Assembly: GCA_002698785.1 (NCBI GenBank)
Contig: PAAG01000053.1
Coordinates: 124,001 to 188,000 of the forward strand
From: Verrucomicrobiales bacterium
GTDB lineage: Bacteria > Verrucomicrobiota > Verrucomicrobiia > Verrucomicrobiales > DEV007
Length of the DNA: 64,000 nt
Reading direction: 5' to 3'
Within the stretch, counting starts at the first letter, position 1. Each line of letters starts with the position of its first letter. Shown one piece after another: positions 42,671 through 50,959 of the stretch. The notes beneath the pieces were generated by a model. The model did no database searches. It saw nothing but the letters and a program-made list of their open reading frames with translations, and had not been told where the DNA came from. A program made the position numbers and the translations under genes.

Positions 42671-43456
42671 ATGAAAGATACCGCGACGATTGCCGTGTGC
42701 ATTGTTGGTCGAAACGCGAGTTCCTACATCGGAGATGCGTTGGATTCGTTGCTTGTTCAGTCGGTCCCGGCAAATGAGGTGATTTACTACGACGATGGGT
42801 CGACCGACGACACATTACGAATTGTCCGAGAGTTCGAAGGATTGTTGCCAGGACTTCGTGTGATTGAGGGAGGCAAGAATGTCGGAATTTCCGCTGCCAG
42901 GAATCGAGCCAACCAGCTTGTCGAATCCGACTTTATCGCTGTGCTTGATGCAGATGACATTCTCGATGCGACGGCGATTGAGTCCTATCTCGATTTTCTC
43001 GAGAGAAATCCAAAGGTGGATTTGGCATATGGGAACTCCTGGATTTTTCAAGGAGATCCGGAATCAGGCTTTGTCAGGCAGTATCCCCGGTTTCGAACAG
43101 CGAGGGAGGGGATTCGTTCAGTGCTCGGTGCGCCTCTCTTGCCGATGAAACATTCCAGTATCATGTATCGGAGGGAAACGATTGAAGCACTTGGAGGATA
43201 TGACGAAAGCTTTCCTATCAAGGTTGACATTGAATTGTTCCTCCGCTTCCTCAGTGGTGGACTAGTCGTCCAGAAGATCGACAAGACGATTTCACTTCAT
43301 CGAAAGCACAGAGGGCAAGTGAGCACTCGTAGAATTGGAGGATTGTCGGCCTATCGACGCCTGGTGTCACTTTACGAGCCGAACCTTTTCGTCCGTGCTG
43401 GCCTTCTTTCGACTCGGGTTCCTGCGGAAGTTGCCAAGTGGATGATCCGAGGCTGA
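42671..43456 (+). CDS. family 2 glycosyltransferase of the exopolysaccharide operon
   Basis: A 261-residue GT-A enzyme. Nucleotide-sugar site motifs are ICVG-type AVCIVGRNASSYIG, YYDDGSTDDTLRIV and FIAVLDADDILDA (the DxD-like metal site). A GGYDESF acceptor-side motif follows. It adds a sugar to the lipid-linked repeat unit at the cytoplasmic face. ATG 42671 has AGGGTGG upstream; an in-frame ATG at 42617 overlapping the Wzy stop is also possible and would add 18 residues. It is the only recognisable glycosyltransferase in the operon besides the initiating enzyme. Confidence 0.9.
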   Translation: MKDTATIAVCIVGRNASSYIGDALDSLLVQSVPANEVIYYDDGSTDDTLRIVREFEGLLPGLRVIEGGKNVGISAARNRANQLVESDFIAVLDADDILDATAIESYLDFLERNPKVDLAYGNSWIFQGDPESGFVRQYPRFRTAREGIRSVLGAPLLPMKHSSIMYRRETIEALGGYDESFPIKVDIELFLRFLSGGLVVQKIDKTISLHRKHRGQVSTRRIGGLSAYRRLVSLYEPNLFVRAGLLSTRVPAEVAKWMIRG

Positions 43457-43460
43457 CCAA

Positions 43461-44378
43461 ATGAACGAAAAGCTTAAGAACATTGTGCTGGATGTCGTTC
43501 GGCATTCGCCGCTAGATCCAGAGTCGCAGGAGAAGTTGTTGTATTGGGGAAAGTTCCGTGATTCTCTGAACCTTGAGAACCCCCTGACATACAACGAAAA
43601 AGTCAATTGGAGGAAGTTGCGTTGTCGGAATCCACTTTATGTTACCTGCGCAGACAAATTAGCGGCTCGGGAATATGTGAAAGAGAAGATCGGGGGCGAG
43701 TATCTGATCCCGCTTCTTTACAGCGGAGAGTCGATAACTCCTGAGGTGCTCGCTGCTCTCGGTGACGATATTGTCGTTAAAGCAAACCACGACTCGGGAT
43801 CTGCGGTGATCATTCGAAAGAACTCGATTGAGGAGGCGCGGAAGGCATGCAAGCGCATGGATGAGGCGCTTGCGTATGATTTTGGTAAGGAGACGAACCA
43901 GTGGTGGTATGCCGAGATCCCAAGAAGGGTCATGGTAGAATCCCTTATTCTGAATGAAGAAGGTGTTCTCGCGTATGATTTTAAGTTTTTTGTCTTTCGG
44001 CAGCCTGATGGTAAGAGACCGAAGATGTATATCCAGCTGGACTGCGATCGAGGGACTCCGAATTACCATCGTGCTTTTTATAACGAAGATCATGTGCAGG
44101 TAGAGAGTTCCGGGCAGGGTGTTGTCCTGGATGGAGTTCCGAATAAGAAACGGGATTTTCCGGAATTAGAGAATTATGACGAGTTTGTCAGGATTGTGCA
44201 CAAGCTGGCAGATGATTTTGACCACGTGCGTGTGGATATGTATTACGCAAGGGGGCGAATCTATTTCGGTGAGCTGACATTCTCGGATGGGGGAGGAAGG
44301 AGTGAGTGGCACCCGAACGATCTGGATCGTGAATTGGGGGACTGCTGGCATCTGGACACGTCGTATCAGACGGGTTGA
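43461..44378 (+). CDS. TupA-like ATP-grasp protein
   Basis: A 305-residue cytosolic protein. The family pattern is clear: LTYNEKVNWRKLR, YVTCADKLAAREYVKEKIG, DDIVVKANHDSGSAVI and the ATP-grasp end VRVDMYYARGRIYFGELTF with conserved Asp/Glu metal ligands. TupA enzymes join an acidic group to glutamate-type acceptors in teichuronopeptide. In Gram-negative polysaccharide loci homologues are thought to attach amino acids or similar groups by amide bonds. Here it would decorate the repeat unit. It starts 4 nt after the glycosyltransferase stop and its own stop overlaps the flippase start (TGATG). Confidence 0.88.
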   Translation: MNEKLKNIVLDVVRHSPLDPESQEKLLYWGKFRDSLNLENPLTYNEKVNWRKLRCRNPLYVTCADKLAAREYVKEKIGGEYLIPLLYSGESITPEVLAALGDDIVVKANHDSGSAVIIRKNSIEEARKACKRMDEALAYDFGKETNQWWYAEIPRRVMVESLILNEEGVLAYDFKFFVFRQPDGKRPKMYIQLDCDRGTPNYHRAFYNEDHVQVESSGQGVVLDGVPNKKRDFPELENYDEFVRIVHKLADDFDHVRVDMYYARGRIYFGELTFSDGGGRSEWHPNDLDRELGDCWHLDTSYQTG

Positions 44379-45808
44379 TGAATGGTTCGGATCGAGAGAA
44401 TGATGCTCGCGAAAATGAAGGACACCGCTCGATAAGAAACGTGTCCATTCGCAGGGCGATTTCGACCTCTCTCGCCTCGAAGGTAAGCACTGCGGTGCTC
44501 CAGTTTGTTTCCCTGCCCGTGGCGGCAAGGGCGATGGGTCGGGAGGAATTTGGAATTTACGCGACGGTATCGACTGCGGTACTCCTCGTCTTGATCCTGC
44601 AGATGGGAGTAGGTCCGGCACTGGCCAGGGGGATTTCTTCTGCAGCAGCCAGGCGTGACCGTGATCGAGAGGCGCTGTTTTTCTGGAATGGGGCTTTCCT
44701 CGTCGGATTGCTGGTCTTTCTGGGGATGGTAATCGGTGCCGTCTTTGTCCTCTATGTCCCGATCCCTCTTCTGTTCGGCGAGGAATATCGTGGCTGGGAA
44801 CCAGAAATGAAATCAGGGATCTGGACCGGACTGGTTCTCATTGGTGGGCTTCTCCTGGTTTCTCACACCGATCGGGTTCGGGAGGGCTATATGGAGGCTT
44901 ACACCGTGAATGCCTGGGGAGCATTTGGGAACCTTGTTGGCGCGGCCGCGGTGTTCGTTGGTGTGCGCTACTTTCCGTCTGTTCCTTTTCTTCTGCTCGC
45001 CATCTATTGCCCTAACGTACTGGCGAGAGTTGCGAACTCTGTCTTTCTACTACGAGACAGGCGCTATCTTCTGAAGCGCGAGAATGTTCGATTTGATCGT
45101 TCCACGATACGAGAGCTTGTGGGTGATGGAGTCTCTTTCTCAGCAACAACGTTTTTCGTATATGTGGTAGAGTTCGGATTGTGTGGTCTCCTGATCGGGC
45201 GATTGGCGGGACCAGGGGAGGTTGCTGTGTTCCAAGTATTGATGACGGTAACGACCTCATTCGAAGGTCTTCTTACCATGGTGGGTACGCCTGTCTGGGC
45301 AGCTCTAGCAGATGCAAAAGAGAAGAACGATATTTCCTGGATGAAAGACTCCATCCAAAGATACTATCGGTATCTATTCTTGCTGACCGTGGCGGTTGGG
45401 CTTGGAGAGATAGCTCTCGGACCGATTCTTTTTCCGTGGTGGTACGGAGAGGAGTTCTCCGTGGGCCGGGCTGTTTTCGCCGGTCATGCTTTGTTTCTGG
45501 CGGCGTTGGGTTGGAGAGAGGTGAATCGGTTTATTACGGTTGGTCTAGGTCTGTTGCCGAAAACCGTATGGCCCATTCTTGGGGGCGCTGCTGCTGGACT
45601 GATACTTGGGGTTCCAGGAATGCATCTTTTCGGAATGTCGGCGCTCTTTATTGGATTGGGAGTGGGAGCGCTGTTCGTGCCCGGGTTGATCTTGCCAATT
45701 CAAATTCGGAAAGTGTTGATGCAAGGTTTGCAGAAAGAAAGCGAAGCTCACCCGTCTGTGGATTCCAGCCTGACACAGGCGACATCTCCCTCGGCGTTGC
45801 GGCAATAG
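44378..45808 (+). CDS. Wzx-type oligosaccharide flippase
   Basis: A 476-residue MATE/MOP-type membrane protein with about 12-14 hydrophobic segments. The N-terminal SIRRAISTSLASKVSTAVLQFVSLPVAARAMGREEFGIYAT is the classic flippase opening (shown here in parts: ASKVSTAVLQFVSL, MGREEFGIYAT). It turns lipid-linked repeat units to the periplasmic face for Wzy. Last gene of the operon. ATG 44378 overlaps the previous stop by 1 nt. Its 3' 61 bp overlap the convergent quinoprotein gene. Confidence 0.9.
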   Translation: MNGSDRENDARENEGHRSIRNVSIRRAISTSLASKVSTAVLQFVSLPVAARAMGREEFGIYATVSTAVLLVLILQMGVGPALARGISSAAARRDRDREALFFWNGAFLVGLLVFLGMVIGAVFVLYVPIPLLFGEEYRGWEPEMKSGIWTGLVLIGGLLLVSHTDRVREGYMEAYTVNAWGAFGNLVGAAAVFVGVRYFPSVPFLLLAIYCPNVLARVANSVFLLRDRRYLLKRENVRFDRSTIRELVGDGVSFSATTFFVYVVEFGLCGLLIGRLAGPGEVAVFQVLMTVTTSFEGLLTMVGTPVWAALADAKEKNDISWMKDSIQRYYRYLFLLTVAVGLGEIALGPILFPWWYGEEFSVGRAVFAGHALFLAALGWREVNRFITVGLGLLPKTVWPILGGAAAGLILGVPGMHLFGMSALFIGLGVGALFVPGLILPIQIRKVLMQGLQKESEAHPSVDSSLTQATSPSALRQ

Positions 45809-46950
45809 ATGTTCCCATTCGAGAGAACTGGTGAAGTCCAACATTTGCCCTCCAGAATTTTTTGTCGATGGACAGGCTGAAACTCTTTCGGGTTCGCTTT
45901 GAATATGGTGAGCGTTCCTTGATCGAATAAGATAACTTTCGATTCGGTGGACATGAGGCCTCCGCTGCCGAATCCTTCCTGCAACCAGACTGTTTCGCCT
46001 GTGGAGGCATCGGTGCAAATCAGTTCCGTCGGGCGGTGGGTTGTTCCGTGGAGGGAATAAAGATATCCGTCGATGTGAACGCCAGGGTTGAAATACCATT
46101 TCAAGTCTTTCTGCTCCCACACTGTCTCTGGCTTTCCCGATGCCAGCGATATTAACGATGTGCCGCTGCTGGAAGAGACGACAAACTCATTGGGTGAAAT
46201 GATTACGGGGTCGGCGGCATTTACATCGCGGCTCGATTTCCAGAGAACTTCCCAGGTCTTTGATCCATCCTTGGAGTTGATTCCCATGATCGACTTTGCT
46301 GAAAACAAGAGGTGCGTAGTTCCTGTCTCCGGATGAGAGAACGGAACAAAGGAAGCGTATCCTGAGGTGTCGTTGTCAGGAAACCATACTGTCTCACCTG
46401 TTTCGCGCGCGAGAGCGAGCCCCTGACGACCTACGTTGTAGAGAATGTTTTCTCCGTCGATGACAGGGGAGCAGGCGAAGCTCCACTCGGGAAGTTCCAA
46501 GTCGTGATCGGAGACAAGGTTTCGATCCCGGAGAACTTCGCCCGTCTCAAGATCGAGGCGAAAGGCATGGCCCTTCTTGCTGAGTGTGTATACGGAACCT
46601 TCGTGGATGGTGGGAGTGCCGCCGGGGCCACCCTCATAGTAAAGTGGATCCAGTTCGCAGTCGTAGGTGTGTTTCCATAGGACTTCGCCCGAATTGGCAT
46701 CGAGGCACCAGATTGTATCCTGGTCGTCTTTGTTTCCCATTGTCAGGACTCGATTACCCACAACCGAAACGGTGCAGAAGCCAATGCCCACATTTCTCGT
46801 CCACGCGACGGGAAGTTGTTTGGGAAGATCTTCAGGGATCGATTCAGCCGAGACTCCGTCAAGGTTTGGGCCTCGCCAGTTCAGCCAATCTGCAGCCATT
46901 GCTGCCTGGCAAGTGAATACGAAAAGGGGGAGTAATCGAGAGAATGCCAT
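45748..46950 (-). CDS. exported PQQ-like beta-propeller (quinoprotein-type) protein
   Basis: A 400-residue protein with a signal peptide (LLPLFVFTCQAAMA) followed by DWLNWRGPNLDGVSAE, the usual opening of PQQ-like-repeat proteins in PVC bacteria. Propeller blades are marked by repeats such as CLDANSGEVLWKHTYD, RLDLETGEVLRDRN, ALARETGETVWFP and CTDASTGETVWLQ. No cytochrome domain and no clear PQQ-ligand set, so it may be a scaffold or sensor, not a dehydrogenase. ATG 46950 gives the leader; an open frame continues upstream without one. Divergent from the vWA-like gene and overlapping the flippase at the 3' end. Confidence 0.82.
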   Translation of the reverse strand: MAFSRLLPLFVFTCQAAMAADWLNWRGPNLDGVSAESIPEDLPKQLPVAWTRNVGIGFCTVSVVGNRVLTMGNKDDQDTIWCLDANSGEVLWKHTYDCELDPLYYEGGPGGTPTIHEGSVYTLSKKGHAFRLDLETGEVLRDRNLVSDHDLELPEWSFACSPVIDGENILYNVGRQGLALARETGETVWFPDNDTSGYASFVPFSHPETGTTHLLFSAKSIMGINSKDGSKTWEVLWKSSRDVNAADPVIISPNEFVVSSSSGTSLISLASGKPETVWEQKDLKWYFNPGVHIDGYLYSLHGTTHRPTELICTDASTGETVWLQEGFGSGGLMSTESKVILFDQGTLTIFKANPKEFQPVHRQKILEGKCWTSPVLSNGNIYCRNAEGDVACVRLESTDG

Positions 46951-47025
46951 CTGTTGGGAAATGTAGAACGATGGCGCAAAACTATTCAATACACTCCATT
47001 GCGTGCGGGGTTCCGTCATGAGAGC

Positions 47026-48489
47026 ATGGAAGGGACGATGATTGTTTTTTTGCGGATCCTTACTGTGTGCATCGTGCTTCTGATGGGAGGGCAGCCTGTG
47101 CAGGCGCAGGGCGAGGTTGGAAGGTTGGGAATTTTGCTGGATACGAGTCCAGAAATGGGGGCGATTGTGCCGCAGGTTCGAAAAGAGGTTCGCCTTCTGA
47201 ATGAAAAATTGAAGGCTATAGGGAGAGCGCCGGTTGTCCTGCATGAGTTCAGTGGGGCTGCACTGGCACCTGAGGGATCGTTCTCGGTCCCGGGTACGAA
47301 GAATGTCTGGTATGCAATAAAGGAATTGTTCAATGAGAAGCAAGTCGATGGGATCTACTGGATCACCGCGCTCAAAGGGATGCAGAGCGGGCGCGCAATG
47401 TTTGAACTAGGGGAGTTACTGGAGTCCCGACTGGAAGAGAAACCTGATTGCATTCCGCTGACCATTCGGAATATCTGGCAAGAGCAGGTGCAGGAGGGTG
47501 CCGAATGGATACTGGAACCGCCGGGGCAGGAGATTGATCCGCTCGGCGATACGAAGTTCCCGTCCGAGTGGTTTGATGTTTTGTCGGTTGGTCAGGGGTA
47601 TCTCATCCGGTCCTGGATGGTCGCGCCTCATGAGTTTGTCGCGCAGTTTGGGTATCCTCCCAGAATTGTGTCCCCCTATGTGTTGAGGGTAATGAATATC
47701 GAACAGCGATCTGTTTCAATGGATACCCGGTGGGCGACTACTCTGGATCGTCAATATGGTCTTAGGTTCGTTAGGGAGGACGAAGTATGGGCAGACTCTT
47801 TAACGGGGAGGGGCTGGTTTGAGAAATCGACGCTCACTCCTTTCTTTGATGAAGAGACATTGGCCACACGCAATGAGGTGGTGTTTGCTGACCTGTGCCG
47901 AAGGGAATCGATTGAGCAGGATCTAGAGCGTGTTGATGGAAACCGGGTGGGAATTCTCTTTGGTTTCGGTTTTCTTGAAAAGGATCTTGAGCGGTTCAAG
48001 TCGATGCCGGAGAACAAAAGGAGAGATTCGCGGATGCGCTACATTTCGGATATGAGCCAGTTGGTGAATGAGGCGCGTCAGCACATGAATGCATATGAGC
48101 CGCAGGATGACCGCATTTACCAGATGGAGTTCGTCAAGCTGCAAGGTCCCAGTGCGAAGCTAACTGAGGAGGATAGATATGCCTTTGCGATGGCGCGTCT
48201 GGTCAGGGAAGAAGAAGTGGATGCGATTTATCTTTTTACCAACGGCTACACGGGAGGAAGGGAATACGGGCGTTTCCGTGTCAACGTTCCCTTGATGGCA
48301 GCAGCAATTCGCGAGGCGGGTGTGAAACTCTATGTGCGCGTCCCCTATGAAATGGGTGTCGTTCCGATGGACTTGCAGCAGCTTGCAATCGCGAGTGGTG
48401 GTGGTGTTTTCCAGGGGGCAGAGGGCGACGAAGACTGGGCGATTGAAATGCCGAAAGCGAAGTGGCCAGAGGAGGTCGTGACAGAGTAG
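47026..48489 (+). CDS. exported protein with two tandem degenerate vWA-like domains
   Basis: A 487-residue protein with a signal peptide (FLRILTVCIVLLMGGQPVQA). The mature part opens with GRLGILLDTSPEMGAIVPQV, where DTSPEM stands in the place of the MIDAS DxSxS, and continues as alternating strands and helices. A second similar unit begins NRVGILFGFGFL (about residue 305) without MIDAS residues and ends LQQLAIASGGGVFQG, which matches the closing strand-helix of vWA domains. No other family is recognised. It may be a metal-poor adhesion or scaffold protein. ATG 47026 or 47038 could be the start; GGAAGGGA precedes the latter. It stands beside an unrelated hydrolase gene. Confidence 0.65.
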   Translation: MEGTMIVFLRILTVCIVLLMGGQPVQAQGEVGRLGILLDTSPEMGAIVPQVRKEVRLLNEKLKAIGRAPVVLHEFSGAALAPEGSFSVPGTKNVWYAIKELFNEKQVDGIYWITALKGMQSGRAMFELGELLESRLEEKPDCIPLTIRNIWQEQVQEGAEWILEPPGQEIDPLGDTKFPSEWFDVLSVGQGYLIRSWMVAPHEFVAQFGYPPRIVSPYVLRVMNIEQRSVSMDTRWATTLDRQYGLRFVREDEVWADSLTGRGWFEKSTLTPFFDEETLATRNEVVFADLCRRESIEQDLERVDGNRVGILFGFGFLEKDLERFKSMPENKRRDSRMRYISDMSQLVNEARQHMNAYEPQDDRIYQMEFVKLQGPSAKLTEEDRYAFAMARLVREEEVDAIYLFTNGYTGGREYGRFRVNVPLMAAAIREAGVKLYVRVPYEMGVVPMDLQQLAIASGGGVFQGAEGDEDWAIEMPKAKWPEEVVTE

Positions 48490-48493
48490 GTTT

Positions 48494-49444
48494 TTACTTC
48501 CACTCCCAGATATCTTTCTCGACGAGGTGGCAGTCTTTTCTGACAGCGTTGGACTGCAGCCATGCTTTTGCCGAGGCGTCGTCTTTGAGATATGCATCCC
48601 AGAAGCGAGTGCTGATTTTCTGAATGGCCGGATGATGATGTTCGATACGCTGATCGATGCCAGGGAAAATGCGGTCGGAGAAGGCTGAGTGTTCTGCCCC
48701 CTCGAAGACGAGCTGGTATTTGTCACCGGCAGGCATGGCGGAGTAGACTTCTTTTCGAGATTCTGGTGACTGGTTTGGATCGATGGGGCTGCCGTCATTT
48801 GTTCCTGTCATGCACAGAACGGGTGAGGAGATTTCGCCGAAGGCGCGCTCCGATGCGATCGCTCGGCTGGCGGAGGGGCTCATGGGGAGAAACGCATCAA
48901 TCCTTGGATCGTGAAATGTTCGATTTCCCATGAATTTCTGACCCATCAATCCCTGTGTGGTCACGGCTCCAAAACTGTGACCGGTTAACCCGATCTTCTC
49001 AAGATCGAGCTTTCCCTGTAGCGGATGGCTTTCTTCCTTATTCCATTTTTCCAACTGGTCGATCACGAACGGAACATCCTGATAGCGGTCGAGAGTGGCC
49101 TGAAGGTTGGCGGCCTGCTTCAAGGTGGAGAGGCGCTCGCGAAGGGGGGCGGATTTCCAAACTGATTCGTCGCTTCCGATGTGCTGCATGAAAACTGCGA
49201 CATACCCGTGCGACGCCCAATACTCCCCGAGGTAGACGCTATTGTTACGAGAACCACCGAGTCCGTGAGAAAAGAGGATGACCGGTCGAGGCGTCTCTGC
49301 GGGAGTGAGATAGACTTTGATGGGGATGACCCGATCTCTGCTCGAATCAGTGGGATCGAGAAGTAGCTCTTGTACAGAGGTGTTTTCCGCTTTAATCAAA
49401 AGCGGAATGAGAAGGAGGGCGATGATAGCAGACCGAAGGCTCAT
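48494..49444 (-). CDS. exported alpha/beta hydrolase (PAF-acetylhydrolase/dienelactone-hydrolase-like)
   Basis: A 316-residue enzyme with a signal peptide (SAIIALLLIPLLIKA). The oxyanion loop is FSHGLGGSR, the nucleophile elbow is LTGHSFGAVTT (Ser about residue 156), the acid is in TGTNDGSPID and the His in EGAEHSAF. The order and spacing match the PAF-acetylhydrolase-like family annotated as dienelactone hydrolases. Substrate unknown, probably a short-chain ester. It ends 4 bp from the convergent vWA-like gene. Confidence 0.85.
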   Translation of the reverse strand: MSLRSAIIALLLIPLLIKAENTSVQELLLDPTDSSRDRVIPIKVYLTPAETPRPVILFSHGLGGSRNNSVYLGEYWASHGYVAVFMQHIGSDESVWKSAPLRERLSTLKQAANLQATLDRYQDVPFVIDQLEKWNKEESHPLQGKLDLEKIGLTGHSFGAVTTQGLMGQKFMGNRTFHDPRIDAFLPMSPSASRAIASERAFGEISSPVLCMTGTNDGSPIDPNQSPESRKEVYSAMPAGDKYQLVFEGAEHSAFSDRIFPGIDQRIEHHHPAIQKISTRFWDAYLKDDASAKAWLQSNAVRKDCHLVEKDIWEWK

Positions 49445-49486
49445 GCTGTAGTAAACAGCGAGAGCGGTGGATGGTTGCGGAAAGAA

Positions 49487-50902
49487 TTAGTCGCCAACTG
49501 TTTTCAGTATCCAGGAACTGATGAGTTCGAGCGTGGGAATGTCGAAGGTCTCTTCAATGAGAGCGTATTCTGTGAAGGCTCCTGTTTTTGCATTCTGGAA
49601 CAGGTGATTGAGGTTGGGGATCTTGTGGGTCTCAACGTTCTTATTGCCACCCTTGTCGAGGGCCTCTTCGATCTTCTTTAAATTTGGTTCTGGTAGGACC
49701 TGGGTGTCTTTCTCTCCGTTCAGGGCGAGGACTGGGCAGGACACATTTTCGAGAGTGGGAACGGGATCATAGGTCATCAGGAATTTCGTCCAGGGTGTTT
49801 CTGCGTTCCCCATGTTGGTTTCCTGAATTGTCTTGAAAGGCTCGGCTTTCTTTTTGTCCTCTGGAGAGAGAGCCTCCCACCATTCCTTGGTTCTGCGGGA
49901 GACTTCTTCTACCGGGAAAGGGGAACCATCTGGTGCGTCGTAGTAGGCATAGAGTTCTTCATTCAGGGTGATTGCGGAGGTGATGGCTTCGTCGCTCAGA
50001 CCTGCCTGCTTCAGGAGAATCTTACTTTGTTGTTGGGCTATCACGCGGAGGGATAGGCCGGGGGCAGCAAGGTAAACATGGTAGGCGGCCTTGGGATTAT
50101 CAACGAAGGCCAATGGTGCGATATAGCCGCCTTCACTATGGCCAATCATGCCGATGGCTTCCTTATTGATCTTCGCGTGAGTGCTCAGGAATTCCCATGC
50201 AGCATTGGCGTCGGTTGCGAAGTCTTTCGTCGTGGCATTGCCAAAGTCGCCCTCTGATTCTCCGACGCCTCTATCGTCGTAGCGTAGAACTGCGATGCCT
50301 TCTCTTGTGAGATGGTCGGCGATGACGGCGAATGGTCTATGGCCCATAATCTCTTCGTCACGGTTCTGCGGGCCGGAGCCAGAAATGAGAATTGCCGCCG
50401 GAAACGGGCCATCTCCTTTGGGTAGTGTCAGGGTTCCTGCAAGGGTGATGTTGGCGCTTTTGTTTTCGAACTCGATTTCCTCAGAAAGATAAGGAAACGG
50501 GGGCTTTGGGTCTTGAGGGCGCTTTGGCGGTGCTTGCGCTTTTTCGGGCTTGAGGTTGAGAGGTAGCTTGTTTCCGAGTTGCTCCCATGTTCCTGCCAGT
50601 TTTTTTGGATCAGTATTGAGAGTTGCTGTGTAGGTTCCCGCGACGGCAGGGATAGTGGCAGTGAATTGGTCACCTTCGAGCATGATGTCTGAGAGGGGGA
50701 ATGACTGGTCGCTTTGCTGTGGGCTTTTCATTGTTCCCGCCAGTTCTCCGTCGGTCATCTCGAAAGTGAACTCGACGCGAAGTTTGGCGGCTCCCATGTC
50801 TATCGAACCTCCCCACTCGCCGACGAGGTCTTCGGAAGTCTGCGCGGCGGAGAATGTAACGAAGCTCAATAGGACAAATACAAAACCAAGGGGACTCTTC
50901 AT
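49487..50902 (-). CDS. exported alpha/beta hydrolase with N-terminal beta domain
   Basis: A 471-residue protein with a signal peptide (LGFVFVLLSFVTFSAA). Residues about 20-130 form a lipocalin-like beta domain (GEWGGSIDMGAAKLRVEF, LAGTWEQLGNKLPL). The rest is an alpha/beta hydrolase: SGSGPQNRDEE (oxyanion), IGMIGHSEGGYIAP (Ser about residue 251), LNGEKDTQVLP (Asp) and NLNHLFQ (His). This two-part layout is common in bacterial secreted esterases and S9-like peptidases. Separate from the preceding hydrolase by 42 bp on the same strand, so the two may be co-expressed. Confidence 0.85.
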   Translation of the reverse strand: MKSPLGFVFVLLSFVTFSAAQTSEDLVGEWGGSIDMGAAKLRVEFTFEMTDGELAGTMKSPQQSDQSFPLSDIMLEGDQFTATIPAVAGTYTATLNTDPKKLAGTWEQLGNKLPLNLKPEKAQAPPKRPQDPKPPFPYLSEEIEFENKSANITLAGTLTLPKGDGPFPAAILISGSGPQNRDEEIMGHRPFAVIADHLTREGIAVLRYDDRGVGESEGDFGNATTKDFATDANAAWEFLSTHAKINKEAIGMIGHSEGGYIAPLAFVDNPKAAYHVYLAAPGLSLRVIAQQQSKILLKQAGLSDEAITSAITLNEELYAYYDAPDGSPFPVEEVSRRTKEWWEALSPEDKKKAEPFKTIQETNMGNAETPWTKFLMTYDPVPTLENVSCPVLALNGEKDTQVLPEPNLKKIEEALDKGGNKNVETHKIPNLNHLFQNAKTGAFTEYALIEETFDIPTLELISSWILKTVGD

Positions 50903-50959
50903 CCGTGCATAATGATGAATTTGAGCTCAAATAGGCGATTACAAAAGTGTGTCGAATTT

